Assembly (NCBI GenBank): GCA_029261305.1
Contig: JAJDBO010000076.1
Span: forward strand, 1-10,333
Reading direction: 5' to 3'
DNA from: Nitrospirales bacterium
GTDB lineage: Bacteria > Nitrospirota > Nitrospiria > Nitrospirales > UBA8639
Length of the DNA stretch: 10,333 nt
Of this stretch, positions 1 to 5,311 are shown piece after piece (position 1 is the first letter of the stretch; every line of letters begins with the position of its first letter). Below the pieces are notes generated by a model. It ran no database searches, was not told where the DNA came from, and saw only the letters and a list, made by a program, of their open reading frames with translations. Made by a program: the position numbers and the translations under genes.

Positions 1-462
1 ACCCTGAAAGACGAGTTCCGGCGCCGGTGAGCACAGCGGGAGTGACGTGGGCGTGTTGGTCTGCCCGGGTTTGGTGGGGTCTTTCCCAATGATCTGGTGG
101 AGAGTCTCTAGAAGTTCCAGCTGTTCGTCGTCATCCAACACATGGTCTTCGAGCATCGCCATGATGCGGGCAAAGAGCACGTTGGCCGGCCAATGCTCCG
201 CAATCTCCTTATTGGCGAGCATCCATTCCTTGAGGAACTCCGCTTCTCCTTGGGTCACGACACCATCAGAGGCGACACCCTTACAGAGCCCAAGCAGTTC
301 ATCAATCTTCCGCTCATTCAGCCTGGCAGAATTCAAGGTGCGAATGCGTGGTTGGTTGTGATCATCAACAGGGGTTGCCCGGCGAGGCTTCTTGATACGC
401 TTAGTAGGGGGTGGGGGCTCGTTGCCTTTCCCTATGCCAAAAATATCACGGATAAAGCCCAC
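1..462 (-). CDS. TerB-like/BRCT-type protein, 3' end off the left edge (partial)
   Basis: The minus strand is open from a GTG at 462 to the left edge (154 codons, no stop). An in-frame TAA at 478-480 bounds it upstream, so GTG 462 is the natural start, with a GAGGGGG box (474-468) just before it. The N-terminus is GFIRDIFGIGKGN, then a basic proline-rich stretch (residues 15-30). Residues 43-126 form an acidic helical region with SDGVVTQGEAEFLKEW and LEDHVLDDDEQLELLETLH, two helical hairpins with acidic loops as in TerB-like folds. The last visible residues (PAPELVFQG) look like the lead-in to a BRCT domain. This order matches, from memory, the bacterial/phage 'BRCT domain-containing protein' family sometimes annotated as NAD-dependent DNA ligase. 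No ligase catalytic region is visible. A role in DNA metabolism is inferred only. Confidence 0.75.
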   Translation of the reverse strand, partial: MGFIRDIFGIGKGNEPPPPTKRIKKPRRATPVDDHNQPRIRTLNSARLNERKIDELLGLCKGVASDGVVTQGEAEFLKEWMLANKEIAEHWPANVLFARIMAMLEDHVLDDDEQLELLETLHQIIGKDPTKPGQTNTPTSLPLCSPAPELVFQG

Positions 463-493
463 TACTGCCCCCTCGAATTAGGTATGACATTTA

Positions 494-522
494 GATACAG
501 TCAGTGTATCCAATTCGATACA
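494..522. promoter_or_regulatory. Operator-like triple GATACA repeat
   Basis: GATACA at 494-499, its reverse complement TGTATC at 505-510 and GATACA again at 517-522 start 11 and 12 bp apart, about one helical turn. They lie in the gap just upstream of the minus-strand gene starting at 462, where a promoter and operator would be expected. The first two form an inverted repeat with a 5-bp spacer. I see no convincing sigma-70 boxes. The binding protein is unknown. Confidence 0.35.
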
Positions 523-552
523 ATCGTGCCCTTATGGGTAAAAAAATAGAGG

Positions 553-783
553 TTAGTCTAGCCAATCAAGACCCTCTGCATCGTCATCTATAGTCAACGC
601 AATCGGCTCCAAGGTCTCCGGGTCCATTCCATGATTGACGGACGCCTTCATGTACCATCGAACAGCTAACCTCACTAATTGCTCATGGGTTAAGCATGGA
701 TACCGTTCTCGAAAAAGGTCAAGTAGCTCTTTCGATTGCCCAATCGCATCTTCGAGTATTTTGTCCCAGTTCCGATGCACCAT
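553..783 (-). CDS. Hypothetical 76-aa protein
   Basis: This is a compact acidic protein starting ATG-GTG-CAT at 783. The first ~50 residues look helical (WDKILEDAIGQSKELLDLFRERYP, then LTHEQLVRLAVRWYMKAS). The tail is acidic and extended, ending in DDDAEGLDWLD. I recognise no family and see no cysteine pairs, membrane segment or signal peptide. The spacing LTHEQLVRLAVRWYM is loosely reminiscent of a short DNA- or protein-binding helical pair, but no HTH can be claimed. No good ribosome-binding site is visible upstream. It lies between the two other leftward genes (53 bp after 837-1448, 90 bp before the GTG at 462), so it is probably in the same leftward transcript. The opposite-strand frame over it has no recognisable protein features. 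Confidence 0.6.
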   Translation of the reverse strand: MVHRNWDKILEDAIGQSKELLDLFRERYPCLTHEQLVRLAVRWYMKASVNHGMDPETLEPIALTIDDDAEGLDWLD

Positions 784-836
784 GCATTAGGTATCGGCCA
801 CTTACTGATGATCCCTGCATTGTACCTATGTGTTGC

Positions 837-1448
837 TCAGACTTTTTTCAATTTAGGGGGCTTTCCATATTGGCTGCCCTTTTCTGCCGCATGTAAATGC
901 TCCTGAGGATGTGGCTTGACGGGCTTCTCCTTCGGGAGCCATGTCTTTTTGTCCATACCCAATTCTTCCAGATCCCCCACATAGTAGGTGAGGGCCTTTT
1001 CGATGGCCTGCGTATCGCTGCGGTCTTGAAACCTGGCGTGAAAGCGGTCCATCAATTCTTTGGATTCTTCATTTAGTTTCACATAGTCCTTGTTTGGCTT
1101 TTCCTCGCAGGAAACCAAAAAATTAGCGTGCGCCCAATCATGCCATGTGTGGCCTGTCCCAAAAATCACAGCTTCCAACAATTCAAGCCCTGGGCTTCTT
1201 GTATCCTTAAAGGCCGTATTTAAAACATTCCTATTTTTTATCAGCTTTGCTTTTTTGAGAGATTCTTTTCCTATGCCAGATTTTTCCAATAACAGATCCG
1301 CCGCCTGCCCCCACTTCATAAACTCTTCCCATTGCGGCTTTTTTTGGCATGCAAACAGGGCGTCCTCCCAAGTTTTCGGCTCTTTCCACGGCGCAATTTC
1401 ATCCATGGGGAAATTATTTTCTTTATAGGCGAAAAAAGCTATTGACAC
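837..1448 (-). CDS. Hypothetical ~200-aa protein, first leftward gene from the switch
   Basis: The frame is open from a GTG at 1448 (203 aa). An ATG at 1406 (start MDEIAPWKEP, 189 aa) is an equally defensible start, since neither has a clear Shine-Dalgarno box. The protein is soluble, rich in Lys, Glu and Trp, and has no signal or membrane segment. A histidine/tryptophan patch FGTGHTWHDWAHANF (about residues 96-110) could bind metal or be a buried core. The C-terminus is basic and proline-rich (KEKPVKPHPQEHLH). I do not recognise the family. Its start abuts the rightward HTH gene with only ~29 bp between them, the geometry of a lysogeny switch, but the sequence does not resemble a CI-type repressor with an N-terminal HTH and C-terminal peptidase. 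The GTG start overlaps the TTGACA box proposed for the rightward promoter, which slightly favours ATG 1406. Confidence 0.6.
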   Translation of the reverse strand: MSIAFFAYKENNFPMDEIAPWKEPKTWEDALFACQKKPQWEEFMKWGQAADLLLEKSGIGKESLKKAKLIKNRNVLNTAFKDTRSPGLELLEAVIFGTGHTWHDWAHANFLVSCEEKPNKDYVKLNEESKELMDRFHARFQDRSDTQAIEKALTYYVGDLEELGMDKKTWLPKEKPVKPHPQEHLHAAEKGSQYGKPPKLKKV

Positions 1449-1472
1449 ATTACCAGGACATGGAGTAATAAT
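1442..1472 (+). promoter_or_regulatory. Candidate rightward promoter with repeated AGGACATG
   Basis: A perfect -35 hexamer TTGACA (1442-1447) is followed after 19 bp by AATAAT (1467-1472, 5 of 6 to TATAAT). The spacer is longer than ideal. Transcription would start near 1478-1480, at the ATG of the HTH gene, giving a leaderless mRNA. The octamer AGGACATG occurs at 1455-1462 and 1473-1480, 18 bp apart, so one copy sits in the spacer and the other over the start. These could be operator half-sites. This is a sequence reading, not a tested promoter. Confidence 0.45.
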
Positions 1473-1477
1473 AGGAC

Positions 1478-1714
1478 ATGCCTATTCAAATTGAATACTC
1501 CTTAGACGAAGCCGCCATTCTCAATAGCATCGACACGTACCCAGGCACGATAGAAGCCCTGGGCGAAGAAATTGGGATGTCTGGCCGCAATATTCTCAAC
1601 ATTAAAAAATCTCTCCCAAAAATGAAGGCTGAAAATCTCCTCAAGCTTTTCGCTGTGAGGGGAATCGACCCTTCAAAGGTAATCATCGGCACGTCAATTA
1701 AACGCCGACCCTAA
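1478..1714 (+). CDS. Small Cro/XRE-like helix-turn-helix protein
   Basis: This 78-aa basic protein has a helical layout typical of lambda-type HTH regulators. The helix-turn-helix is ALGEEIGMSGRNILNIKKS (about residues 27-45), followed by MKAENLLKLFAVRGIDPSK, which matches the usual 'LLKLAKALGVSP' C-terminal helix of the XRE fold. It has no dimerisation or peptidase domain, so it resembles Cro more than CI. It is the first rightward gene after the divergent gap and is probably transcribed from the TTGACA/AATAAT promoter. There is no well-spaced Shine-Dalgarno: AGGA lies one base from the ATG and GGAG twelve bases away. This fits leaderless initiation, as in lambda cI from PRM. Role inferred: DNA-binding regulator of the switch. 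The HTH call comes from sequence pattern only. Confidence 0.7.
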   Translation: MPIQIEYSLDEAAILNSIDTYPGTIEALGEEIGMSGRNILNIKKSLPKMKAENLLKLFAVRGIDPSKVIIGTSIKRRP

Positions 1715-1729
1715 CCACAGGAGGCCACC

Positions 1730-1888
1730 ATGCGTTGTTCCATCTGTCGCGGTCCGGTCGTGCTGCAATTCCGCTCCAATCCACACATGCCCTTCATCAC
1801 GATTCCGTTTCATCATTGTGTGACCTGTGGCCAATGGACGCTGCCTAGTGCCGTCACACCTCACGATGTATCACAGAGGCAGTCATGA
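1730..1888 (+). CDS. 52-aa Cys4 zinc-ribbon microprotein
   Basis: A short gene with an excellent AGGAGG box (1719-1724) five bases before ATG 1730. The product has two CxxC knuckles, C3-S-I-C6 near the N-terminus and C30-V-T-C33 after 23 intervening residues. This is the arrangement of a rubredoxin/zinc-ribbon-like mini zinc finger. The segment between them is beta-like (PVVLQF, PFITIPFHH), as expected of a zinc ribbon hairpin. The stop TGA (1886-1888) overlaps the next ATG (1885) as ATGA, indicating translational coupling. The partner and role are unknown; such proteins in phages are usually nucleic-acid or protein adaptors. It is small, but the strong ribosome-binding site and paired CxxC motifs argue that it is real. 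Confidence 0.72.
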   Translation: MRCSICRGPVVLQFRSNPHMPFITIPFHHCVTCGQWTLPSAVTPHDVSQRQS

Positions 1889-2238
1889 CGATGTCTCTCA
1901 CTCAGTCTCGATCATGCAGGCCCATGACGGTTCTGCCAGTCACGGATAAGGACATACTCATGAAACCCGCACGAGAACCTGGCACCCAGAAACGGCCACC
2001 AGTCATTGACAATCCAATTCCTTACAAACCTCCGAAAGCTCTCCATACCCTGATTCTGAATGACGCGACGCTACGTGGCGTATCCATTGCTGAAGTCCTT
2101 AATAGTGCCGTGGAAAATGAATTCGCGCGTCGAGCCACATATACACTGAATTGGTATGACGAGATTCTCCCACTTGTACAAAAAGCGCAAGGCCAGCGCG
2201 GTATTACTTCTAATGAAAAAGTAATACGCGCCGTCTAG
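1885..2238 (+). CDS. Hypothetical protein with a possible ribbon-helix-helix-like region
   Basis: ATG 1885 overlaps the stop of the zinc-ribbon gene (ATGA) and gives 117 aa. An internal ATG at 1960, with AAGGA seven bases upstream, would give a 92-aa protein (MKPAREPG...), and the first 25 residues look unstructured, so the start is uncertain. The body is basic and proline-rich (residues 26-50). It is followed by LHTLILNDATLRGVSIAEVLNSAVENEFARR, a strand-helix-helix-like pattern loosely resembling RHH DNA-binding proteins, and then a C-terminal helical region (WYDEILPLVQKAQGQRG). I do not recognise a family. The last codons contain an inverted GTATTACTT/AAGTAATAC pair described under the repeat entry. 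Confidence 0.6.
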   Translation: MTMSLTQSRSCRPMTVLPVTDKDILMKPAREPGTQKRPPVIDNPIPYKPPKALHTLILNDATLRGVSIAEVLNSAVENEFARRATYTLNWYDEILPLVQKAQGQRGITSNEKVIRAV

Positions 2239-2317
2239 GAAGTTACGTATGAACACTCAGGAACGACAAGCGGTATTACTTTCGCGTTTTTGTATTACTG
2301 CAGCAGGTGAATTACTT
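2201..2317. repeat. GTATTACTT iteron-like repeats
   Basis: GTATTACTT occurs at 2201-2209 and 2273-2281, its reverse complement AAGTAATAC at 2219-2227, GTATTACTG at 2292-2300 and a degraded AATTACTT at 2310-2317. The last three direct copies start 19 and 18 bp apart. The first and second copies form an inverted repeat flanked by CGCG. They span the end of one gene and the start of a doubtful one, so they may be a protein-binding array rather than coding constraint. Confidence 0.45.
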
Positions 2318-2467
2318 AGAAATGACCACCACGTTTTAAAATTGCAGTCATTGAAGGAGGCGCCCCATGCACAAGGCCCCATCATTGCTTCAAGAATTCC
2401 CCCTCAAACATCGTGCCCGGCAGCACCGCCGAACCCCGCACTATCCCACCAAGGCGTCGGTCTGTGA
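2249..2467 (+). CDS. Doubtful 72-aa open frame
   Basis: ATG 2249 has a good AGGAAG box six bases upstream (2237-2242) that also spans the stop of the preceding gene. This makes it a credible start in this tightly packed operon. However, the second half of the frame (2367-2467) overlaps the better-supported Cys-rich gene in another frame, and there it reads as a low-information proline/alanine-rich sequence. The first 38 residues (MNTQERQAVLLSRFC...) look like a short helical peptide. It may be a decayed gene whose true stop was lost, or only a translated leader. No family recognised; its coding status is uncertain. Confidence 0.35.
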   Translation: MNTQERQAVLLSRFCITAAGELLRNDHHVLKLQSLKEAPHAQGPIIASRIPPQTSCPAAPPNPALSHQGVGL

Positions 2468-2654
2468 CTGCGGGGCCTCGGTCAAAATCTATTTCAATAG
2501 CTATCGCAACCCACACAGTAAGCACGTCATGAAGGGAACTCAGGGAGTCACCAAAAAAGACCACGATCTGTGTGGCGTGTGCTTCCGGCGCGCCCTCGCC
2601 CGCCTCGATCAATCACTCCGCGAAATGACCACGTCCCTGATAGGGCAAGCGTAA
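2367..2654 (+). CDS. 95-aa Cys-rich (zinc-binding-like) protein
   Basis: A perfect AAGGAGG box (2353-2359) sits seven bases before ATG 2367. The N-terminus is basic (HRARQHRRTPHYPTK). Then comes a CDC pair (residues 33-35), a basic beta-like stretch (KIYFNSYRNPHSKH), and C69-G-V-C72 followed by a helix (FRRALARLDQSLREM). CxC plus CxxC separated by ~33 residues suggests a single zinc site. The layout (cysteine pair, strand pair, cysteine pair, helix) resembles small treble-clef or zinc-ribbon phage proteins. The family is not recognised. The gene ends six bases before the next start, within the same operon. Confidence 0.7.
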   Translation: MHKAPSLLQEFPLKHRARQHRRTPHYPTKASVCDCGASVKIYFNSYRNPHSKHVMKGTQGVTKKDHDLCGVCFRRALARLDQSLREMTTSLIGQA

Positions 2655-2660
2655 GGAGGC

Positions 2661-2903
2661 ATGATGGAATGGCTCAATCAGCACGGACAGTTCTTGTGGT
2701 TCCTGATGGTCGTTCTTGTCTTTCTATACTTCCTGACGGCCCTCCCGTGGTTTCAGTGGCCGACACGCCGAGGCCGGTGGTCCCCACAAGGGACCGCCTC
2801 GCGTCCGAACGTTCCCAAGCCCAAAGAGCCGACGAGCGCATCCACCTCACCAACATCATCCGCGCCCACTGGTTGGGGCGGTTACGGGAAGGATCGTGAA
2901 TGA
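2661..2903 (+). CDS. Small single-pass membrane protein
   Basis: AAGGAGG at 2653-2659 serves two adjacent ATGs, 2661 and 2664. ATG 2664 has the better spacing (4 nt) and gives 79 aa. A strongly hydrophobic segment FLWFLMVVLVFLYFLTALPWF (about residues 11-31) is one transmembrane helix. It is followed by a basic and Pro/Ser/Thr-rich cytoplasmic-type tail (PTRRGR, then KPKEPTSASTSPTSS). By the positive-inside rule the tail is probably cytoplasmic. A different frame over the same DNA is also open but lacks a matching start and looks like a shadow. The stop overlaps the next ATG (ATGA at 2900-2903). Function unknown. Confidence 0.65.
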   Translation: MMEWLNQHGQFLWFLMVVLVFLYFLTALPWFQWPTRRGRWSPQGTASRPNVPKPKEPTSASTSPTSSAPTGWGGYGKDRE

Positions 2904-3085
2904 TTCTCATTGAACATGATCATACCAATATCGAAGCCGAGGACTTAGCCGACCGAGTCAGGCTTCTTCAAGAGGCCAAGCATTTCATTCTCTCGGTCGA
3001 ACGCGAGGGCGGCCGCCTTCGTGATCGGCTCCCCGGCAAGGCCACGACCTATCATATCAATACCGTGACTGCGGAGGATCGATGA
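2900..3085 (+). CDS. Hypothetical 61-aa helical protein
   Basis: The start overlaps the previous stop and the end overlaps the next start, both as ATGA, so this gene is translationally coupled on both sides. Residues 12-42 (EAEDLADRVRLLQEAKHFILSVERE) are a highly charged amphipathic helix that could form a coiled coil. The C-terminus (TTYHINTVTAEDR) is short and extended. It has no cysteines, membrane segment or known motif. I do not recognise it. The main evidence for coding is the double overlap and the charged helical composition. Confidence 0.6.
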   Translation: MILIEHDHTNIEAEDLADRVRLLQEAKHFILSVEREGGRLRDRLPGKATTYHINTVTAEDR

Positions 3086-3342
3086 ACATTTTTCTGGAAT
3101 GGCCGTGGTTGGAAATCATCTTGGGTATTTCAGTCCTGGGGAATGTCTTCGCTCTCATCGGATGGGTGTTCTATTGCCTCGATCACGCGGACATGATCGC
3201 CACGTCTACGGACTTTCGCTACTACATGCGCGAACTCGTCCCCACCAAATACCACGTGCAAAAAAGCAAAGAAGCCAAACTGGCACCCAGACCCGACACC
3301 ATTGACGCGCATCATGAACAACAAGTCTTTCAGCAATTATAA
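3082..3342 (+). CDS. Small membrane protein, 86 aa
   Basis: The N-terminal region WLEIILGISVLGNVFALIGWVF (about residues 9-30) is one hydrophobic helix long enough to span the membrane. It is followed by a charged tail with FRYYMRELVPTKYHVQKSKEAK. There is no signal-peptidase site, so it probably stays anchored, with the basic tail inside. It begins in an ATGA overlap with the upstream gene and ends with TAA one base before the ATG of the resolvase gene. It is the second small membrane protein in this operon. The function is not recognisable. Confidence 0.65.
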   Translation: MNIFLEWPWLEIILGISVLGNVFALIGWVFYCLDHADMIATSTDFRYYMRELVPTKYHVQKSKEAKLAPRPDTIDAHHEQQVFQQL

Positions 3343-3343
3343 A

Positions 3344-3709
3344 ATGAACATCATTATCCACGGTCCACCAGTGCCGAAACCACGAATGACGCAACGCGAC
3401 AAATGGAAACAACGTCCGTGTGTCATGGAGTTCTTTGTCTGGCGAGATGTGGTGCAAGCGACCGTCAATGGGCGGCTGGATGATCACACACGGTTACGGG
3501 TGGAGTTTTTTCTCCCCTTTCCAAGGTCGATGACAAAGAAACACCGGGCCGACCTTCTCGCGACCCCACATCATCAGAAGCCTGATCTCGATAATCTCGT
3601 GAAAGCGTTAATGGATTGCCTCTTCGTGGAAGATTGCCAGGTGTCCTCCCTCTGCGCTGAAAAATTTTGGGACGATGGCCATGGACCACGCACGGTGATT
3701 CTCTTATGA
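3344..3709 (+). CDS. rusA: RusA-family Holliday junction resolvase
   Basis: The family cleaves Holliday junctions as a Mg2+-dependent homodimer and in phages acts in recombination and replication-fork repair. From ATG 3344 the product is 121 aa, close to RusA's ~120. It opens with a beta strand and the family's Pro/Lys turn (MNIIIHGPPVPKPRMTQRD). The signature KPDLDNLVKALMD (residues 79-91) carries the acidic pair D81/D83 and K87, matching E. coli RusA Asp70, Asp72 and Lys76. A further acidic pair E96-D97 precedes the CQV strand. In-frame ATGs at 3302 and 3314 would add 14 or 10 residues with no ribosome-binding site. ATG 3344 follows the upstream TAA by one base, consistent with reinitiation, and begins at the expected family boundary. 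Confidence 0.9.
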   Translation: MNIIIHGPPVPKPRMTQRDKWKQRPCVMEFFVWRDVVQATVNGRLDDHTRLRVEFFLPFPRSMTKKHRADLLATPHHQKPDLDNLVKALMDCLFVEDCQVSSLCAEKFWDDGHGPRTVILL

Positions 3710-4020
3710 CGCCATTCATGCAACTCAATTTCCTCAATGGCGAAGATCGCAAAGTCGCTGGGTTGCTCGATCTCGAAACCCAACACGGGGATTTCCTAAC
3801 GCGCCTTCGGAGCCATGCCAAAGAGGTGTCCTTGAGACGTGGGAAGGTGACCATTGACGATGTCCGGGCCTATGCCCAGTTGCACTGCCTAGAGCCGCCC
3901 AGCAAATATGTGTGGGGTGCGGTGTTTAAACCACGCGGATGGGTCTGTCTCGGCGAAGCCCCCAGCACCCTCCGCAGCAACCACGCTCATCGGAACAAAG
4001 TCTGGCGGTGGGTGGGATGA
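3706..4020 (+). CDS. Conserved small phage protein downstream of rusA
   Basis: ATG 3706 overlaps the rusA stop (ATGA), giving 104 aa. An in-frame ATG at 3667 lies deep inside rusA and is unlikely. The N-terminal half is helical and charged (GDFLTRLRSHAKEVSLRRGKVTIDDVRAYA). The C-terminal half, PPSKYVWGAVFKPRGWVCLG followed by NHAHRNKVWRW, matches a WGAVF...GW..VG...S....H....VW pattern that I recall from unnamed phage proteins near replication and recombination genes. That pattern suggests a small winged or beta-rich nucleic-acid-associated fold, but no function is established to my knowledge. Its placement directly after rusA suggests joint expression. Confidence 0.75.
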   Translation: MTPFMQLNFLNGEDRKVAGLLDLETQHGDFLTRLRSHAKEVSLRRGKVTIDDVRAYAQLHCLEPPSKYVWGAVFKPRGWVCLGEAPSTLRSNHAHRNKVWRWVG

Positions 4021-4073
4021 AGAAAATAACGTCGCTCGCGGAAGAAAAACTTTAGACGAGAAAGGGGAATGCT

Positions 4074-4316
4074 ATGGCCGAACTTGGGGATGAAGTTAAA
4101 GATAAAATCTCGGGGTTTAGGGGGATCGTGGCGGCCAAGACGTTCCACCTCAATGGCTGCGTGCGCATCATGGTTGAACCCACAGAGTTAATGGATGGGA
4201 AACCCATTCAAGAGCACTGGTTTGATATCCAGCAAATTGAAGTGTTGAACATTGGCGCGTTTCAGACCAGTGAAAAAGAATCTGGAGGACCACAAAAAGA
4301 CCCCCCCAAATGGTGA
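4074..4316 (+). CDS. Conserved 80-aa beta-barrel-like phage protein
   Basis: AAGGGGA (4062-4068) lies five bases before ATG 4074. The N-terminus GDEVKDKISGFRGIVAAKTFHLNGC is the signature of a widely distributed small phage/bacterial protein: a KOW/SH3-like start with a GFxGIV turn. It is followed by VRIMVEPTEL and the HWFDIQQIEVLN strand pair. I recognise the family pattern (GD.V.D.ITGF.GIV......L.GC......P......WFD...L) from memory, without a characterised function. The C-terminal ~20 residues (EKESGGPQKDPPKW) are polar and probably disordered. The gene is the last one before a structured leader that precedes the replication protein. Confidence 0.8.
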   Translation: MAELGDEVKDKISGFRGIVAAKTFHLNGCVRIMVEPTELMDGKPIQEHWFDIQQIEVLNIGAFQTSEKESGGPQKDPPKW

Positions 4317-4347
4317 CCATTTAAACGAGCGACGTTTCTTAAGAAGG

Positions 4348-4377
4348 GGCCTACCCCATCTGAGGCCCGCGTAGGCC
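4348..4377 (+). promoter_or_regulatory. Leader hairpin I
   Basis: GGCCTAC (4348-4354) pairs with GTAGGCC (4371-4377) across a 16-base loop. An alternative small stem, GGGG with CCCC at 4346-4357, competes with it. The hairpin would sequester part of the purine-rich first leader copy and ends three bases before an ATG at 4381, which opens a 14-codon peptide frame ending at 4425. It could act in translational control. There is no T-run, so it is not an intrinsic terminator. Confidence 0.4.
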
Positions 4378-4380
4378 GCC

Positions 4381-4425
4381 ATGCTGTCTACGCAAATTCC
4401 AGGTGGGATACCTGTTAAGGCTTAG
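4381..4425 (+). other. Possible 14-aa leader peptide frame
   Basis: ATG 4381 to TAG 4423-4425 encodes MLSTQIPGGIPVKA. Its stop lies at the base of the second leader hairpin. The only purine-rich box (4343-4349) is too far away unless hairpin I folds it closer. This is speculative and listed because this position, between two hairpins and upstream of the replication gene, is where an attenuating leader peptide would sit. Confidence 0.2.
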
Positions 4426-4460
4426 GGAACCCATGGGGCTGATTACCCCATGGGCGTCCC
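4425..4460 (+). promoter_or_regulatory. Leader hairpin II, strong perfect stem
   Basis: CCCATGGGG (4430-4438) and CCCCATGGG (4446-4454) form a perfect 9-bp, GC-rich stem with a 7-base loop. GGGA (4425-4428) and TCCC (4457-4460) extend it after a small internal mismatch. The following bases GTTCTTTACG are only weakly T-rich, so it is not a classical intrinsic terminator. It lies 38 bases upstream of the replication gene start and is probably an mRNA structure controlling that gene, or a protein-binding site. Confidence 0.55.
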
Positions 4461-4498
4461 GTTCTTTACGAGCGACGGGTTTTTAAGGAAGAGGCAGG

Positions 4499-5311
4499 AT
4501 GCCAACACGCTACATCAAAGAATCGAAATGCACCTCCAAGGAGATTGATAAATTGTCGTACCAGGCAGAGGTGCTCTTTGATCGACTGATCACCAAGGCT
4601 GATGATTTTGGACGGTTTGAAGCTGAGCCCGCGCTCTTAATTTCCAACTGTTTTCCCTATCGCACCTCAGGGGTACGGTGTATTACCCATGAAGAAATAG
4701 AATCCTGGTTTGCGGAATTGTGCGCGGCTCCCTTGACGATTGCCTATCATGAAAAAGGGAAACGCTACGGGGTATTTATTGAATGGAAGGAGCATCAAAC
4801 CTGCCGCGCCTTGAAGAGTAAATACCCAAATCCGACATCTGTAAACATCTGCCAGCACTTGTCCTCATCACCAGCACTTCTTGAAAGTGCTCCGATTACG
4901 ATTACGAAGACGAAGACGAAGACGAATGCGAGCACAAGCGCACGCAGATTTGAACAATTTTGGGCCGCGTTCCCTAAAAAGAAAAGCAAGGGCGATGCGG
5001 AAAAGGCATGGGCATCACTGAACCCCGACGAGTCCCTCCAAGATACGATCATGGCATCGTTAGAGCGGGCCAAGACCTCGGAACAGTGGGCCAAGGACAG
5101 GGGGCAGTTTATTCCACACCCGGCCACCTGGCTCCGCCGGAAGGGGTGGGAAGACGAAGTGAAAAGCAATTATGCGCCAACGCCGAAACCGCGTGCGATC
5201 CCGCCACGACCTGTCCTAGAAGACAGTGAGCGAGGAGAACGTGGGCCAGAGGTGTTGGCCATGATTGAAAAACTCACCGGGAAAAAATCAATGACGGCAG
5301 GATCGGCGTGA
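4499..5311 (+). CDS. Phage replication initiator-like protein
   Basis: This 270-aa protein has two conserved parts. Residues 1-112 (MPTRYIKESKCTSKEIDKLS, LFDRLITKADDFGRFEAEPA, FIEWKEHQ, KSKYPNP) match the N-terminal module of phage replication/primosomal proteins that begin M.TRYIKES..TS..I..LS. I know these from memory as lambda O or DnaD/DnaT-type annotations. A low-complexity linker follows (ITITKTKTKTNAS, residues 133-145, from GATTAC and GAAGAC hexamer runs). Residues 150-220 (RFEQFWAAFPKKKSKGDAEKAW ... EQWAKDRGQFIPHPATWL) are the typical C-terminal domain of these proteins. It probably loads the host helicase or primase at the phage origin. The Pro/Glu-rich tail is disordered. The purine-rich box at 4485-4494 is the ribosome-binding site, and the stop overlaps a GTG start. 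Confidence 0.82.
   Translation: MPTRYIKESKCTSKEIDKLSYQAEVLFDRLITKADDFGRFEAEPALLISNCFPYRTSGVRCITHEEIESWFAELCAAPLTIAYHEKGKRYGVFIEWKEHQTCRALKSKYPNPTSVNICQHLSSSPALLESAPITITKTKTKTNASTSARRFEQFWAAFPKKKSKGDAEKAWASLNPDESLQDTIMASLERAKTSEQWAKDRGQFIPHPATWLRRKGWEDEVKSNYAPTPKPRAIPPRPVLEDSERGERGPEVLAMIEKLTGKKSMTAGSA

Larger units (their letters stand above)
4325..4496 (+). repeat. Duplicated leader motif ACGAGCGACG...TTAAG-AAG-GG
   Basis: ACGAGCGACG at 4325-4334 recurs at 4468-4477, 143 bp downstream. The similarity continues past it: TTTCTTAAGAAGGGGC in the first copy aligns with TTTTTAAGGAAGAGGC in the second after a two-base GG insertion. The second copy supplies the ribosome-binding site of the replication gene. 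The first has an equivalent purine box but no long gene behind it. This looks like a duplicated translation-initiation leader. Confidence 0.55.

Noticed and set aside
47..549. Plus-strand frames opposite the edge gene
   Set aside because: The minus-strand frame has a recognisable helical acidic module and a bounded start; the plus frames have none.
2570..2899. 109-aa plus frame overlapping the membrane protein
   Set aside because: It starts within the Cys-rich gene without a ribosome-binding site and reads as low-complexity Arg/Pro/Ser; the membrane frame has a good site and a clear hydrophobic helix.
4017..4055. 12-codon frame overlapping the previous stop (MKKITSLAEEKL)
   Set aside because: It begins with ATGA but is too short to support; it may only aid reinitiation toward 4074.
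4321..4440. tRNA gene in the leader
   Set aside because: The stems do not form a cloverleaf, and there is no T-loop GTTCGA-like box.
4425..4470. Intrinsic terminator
   Set aside because: The hairpin is strong, but the following bases are not a T-run, and the downstream gene has no obvious promoter of its own.
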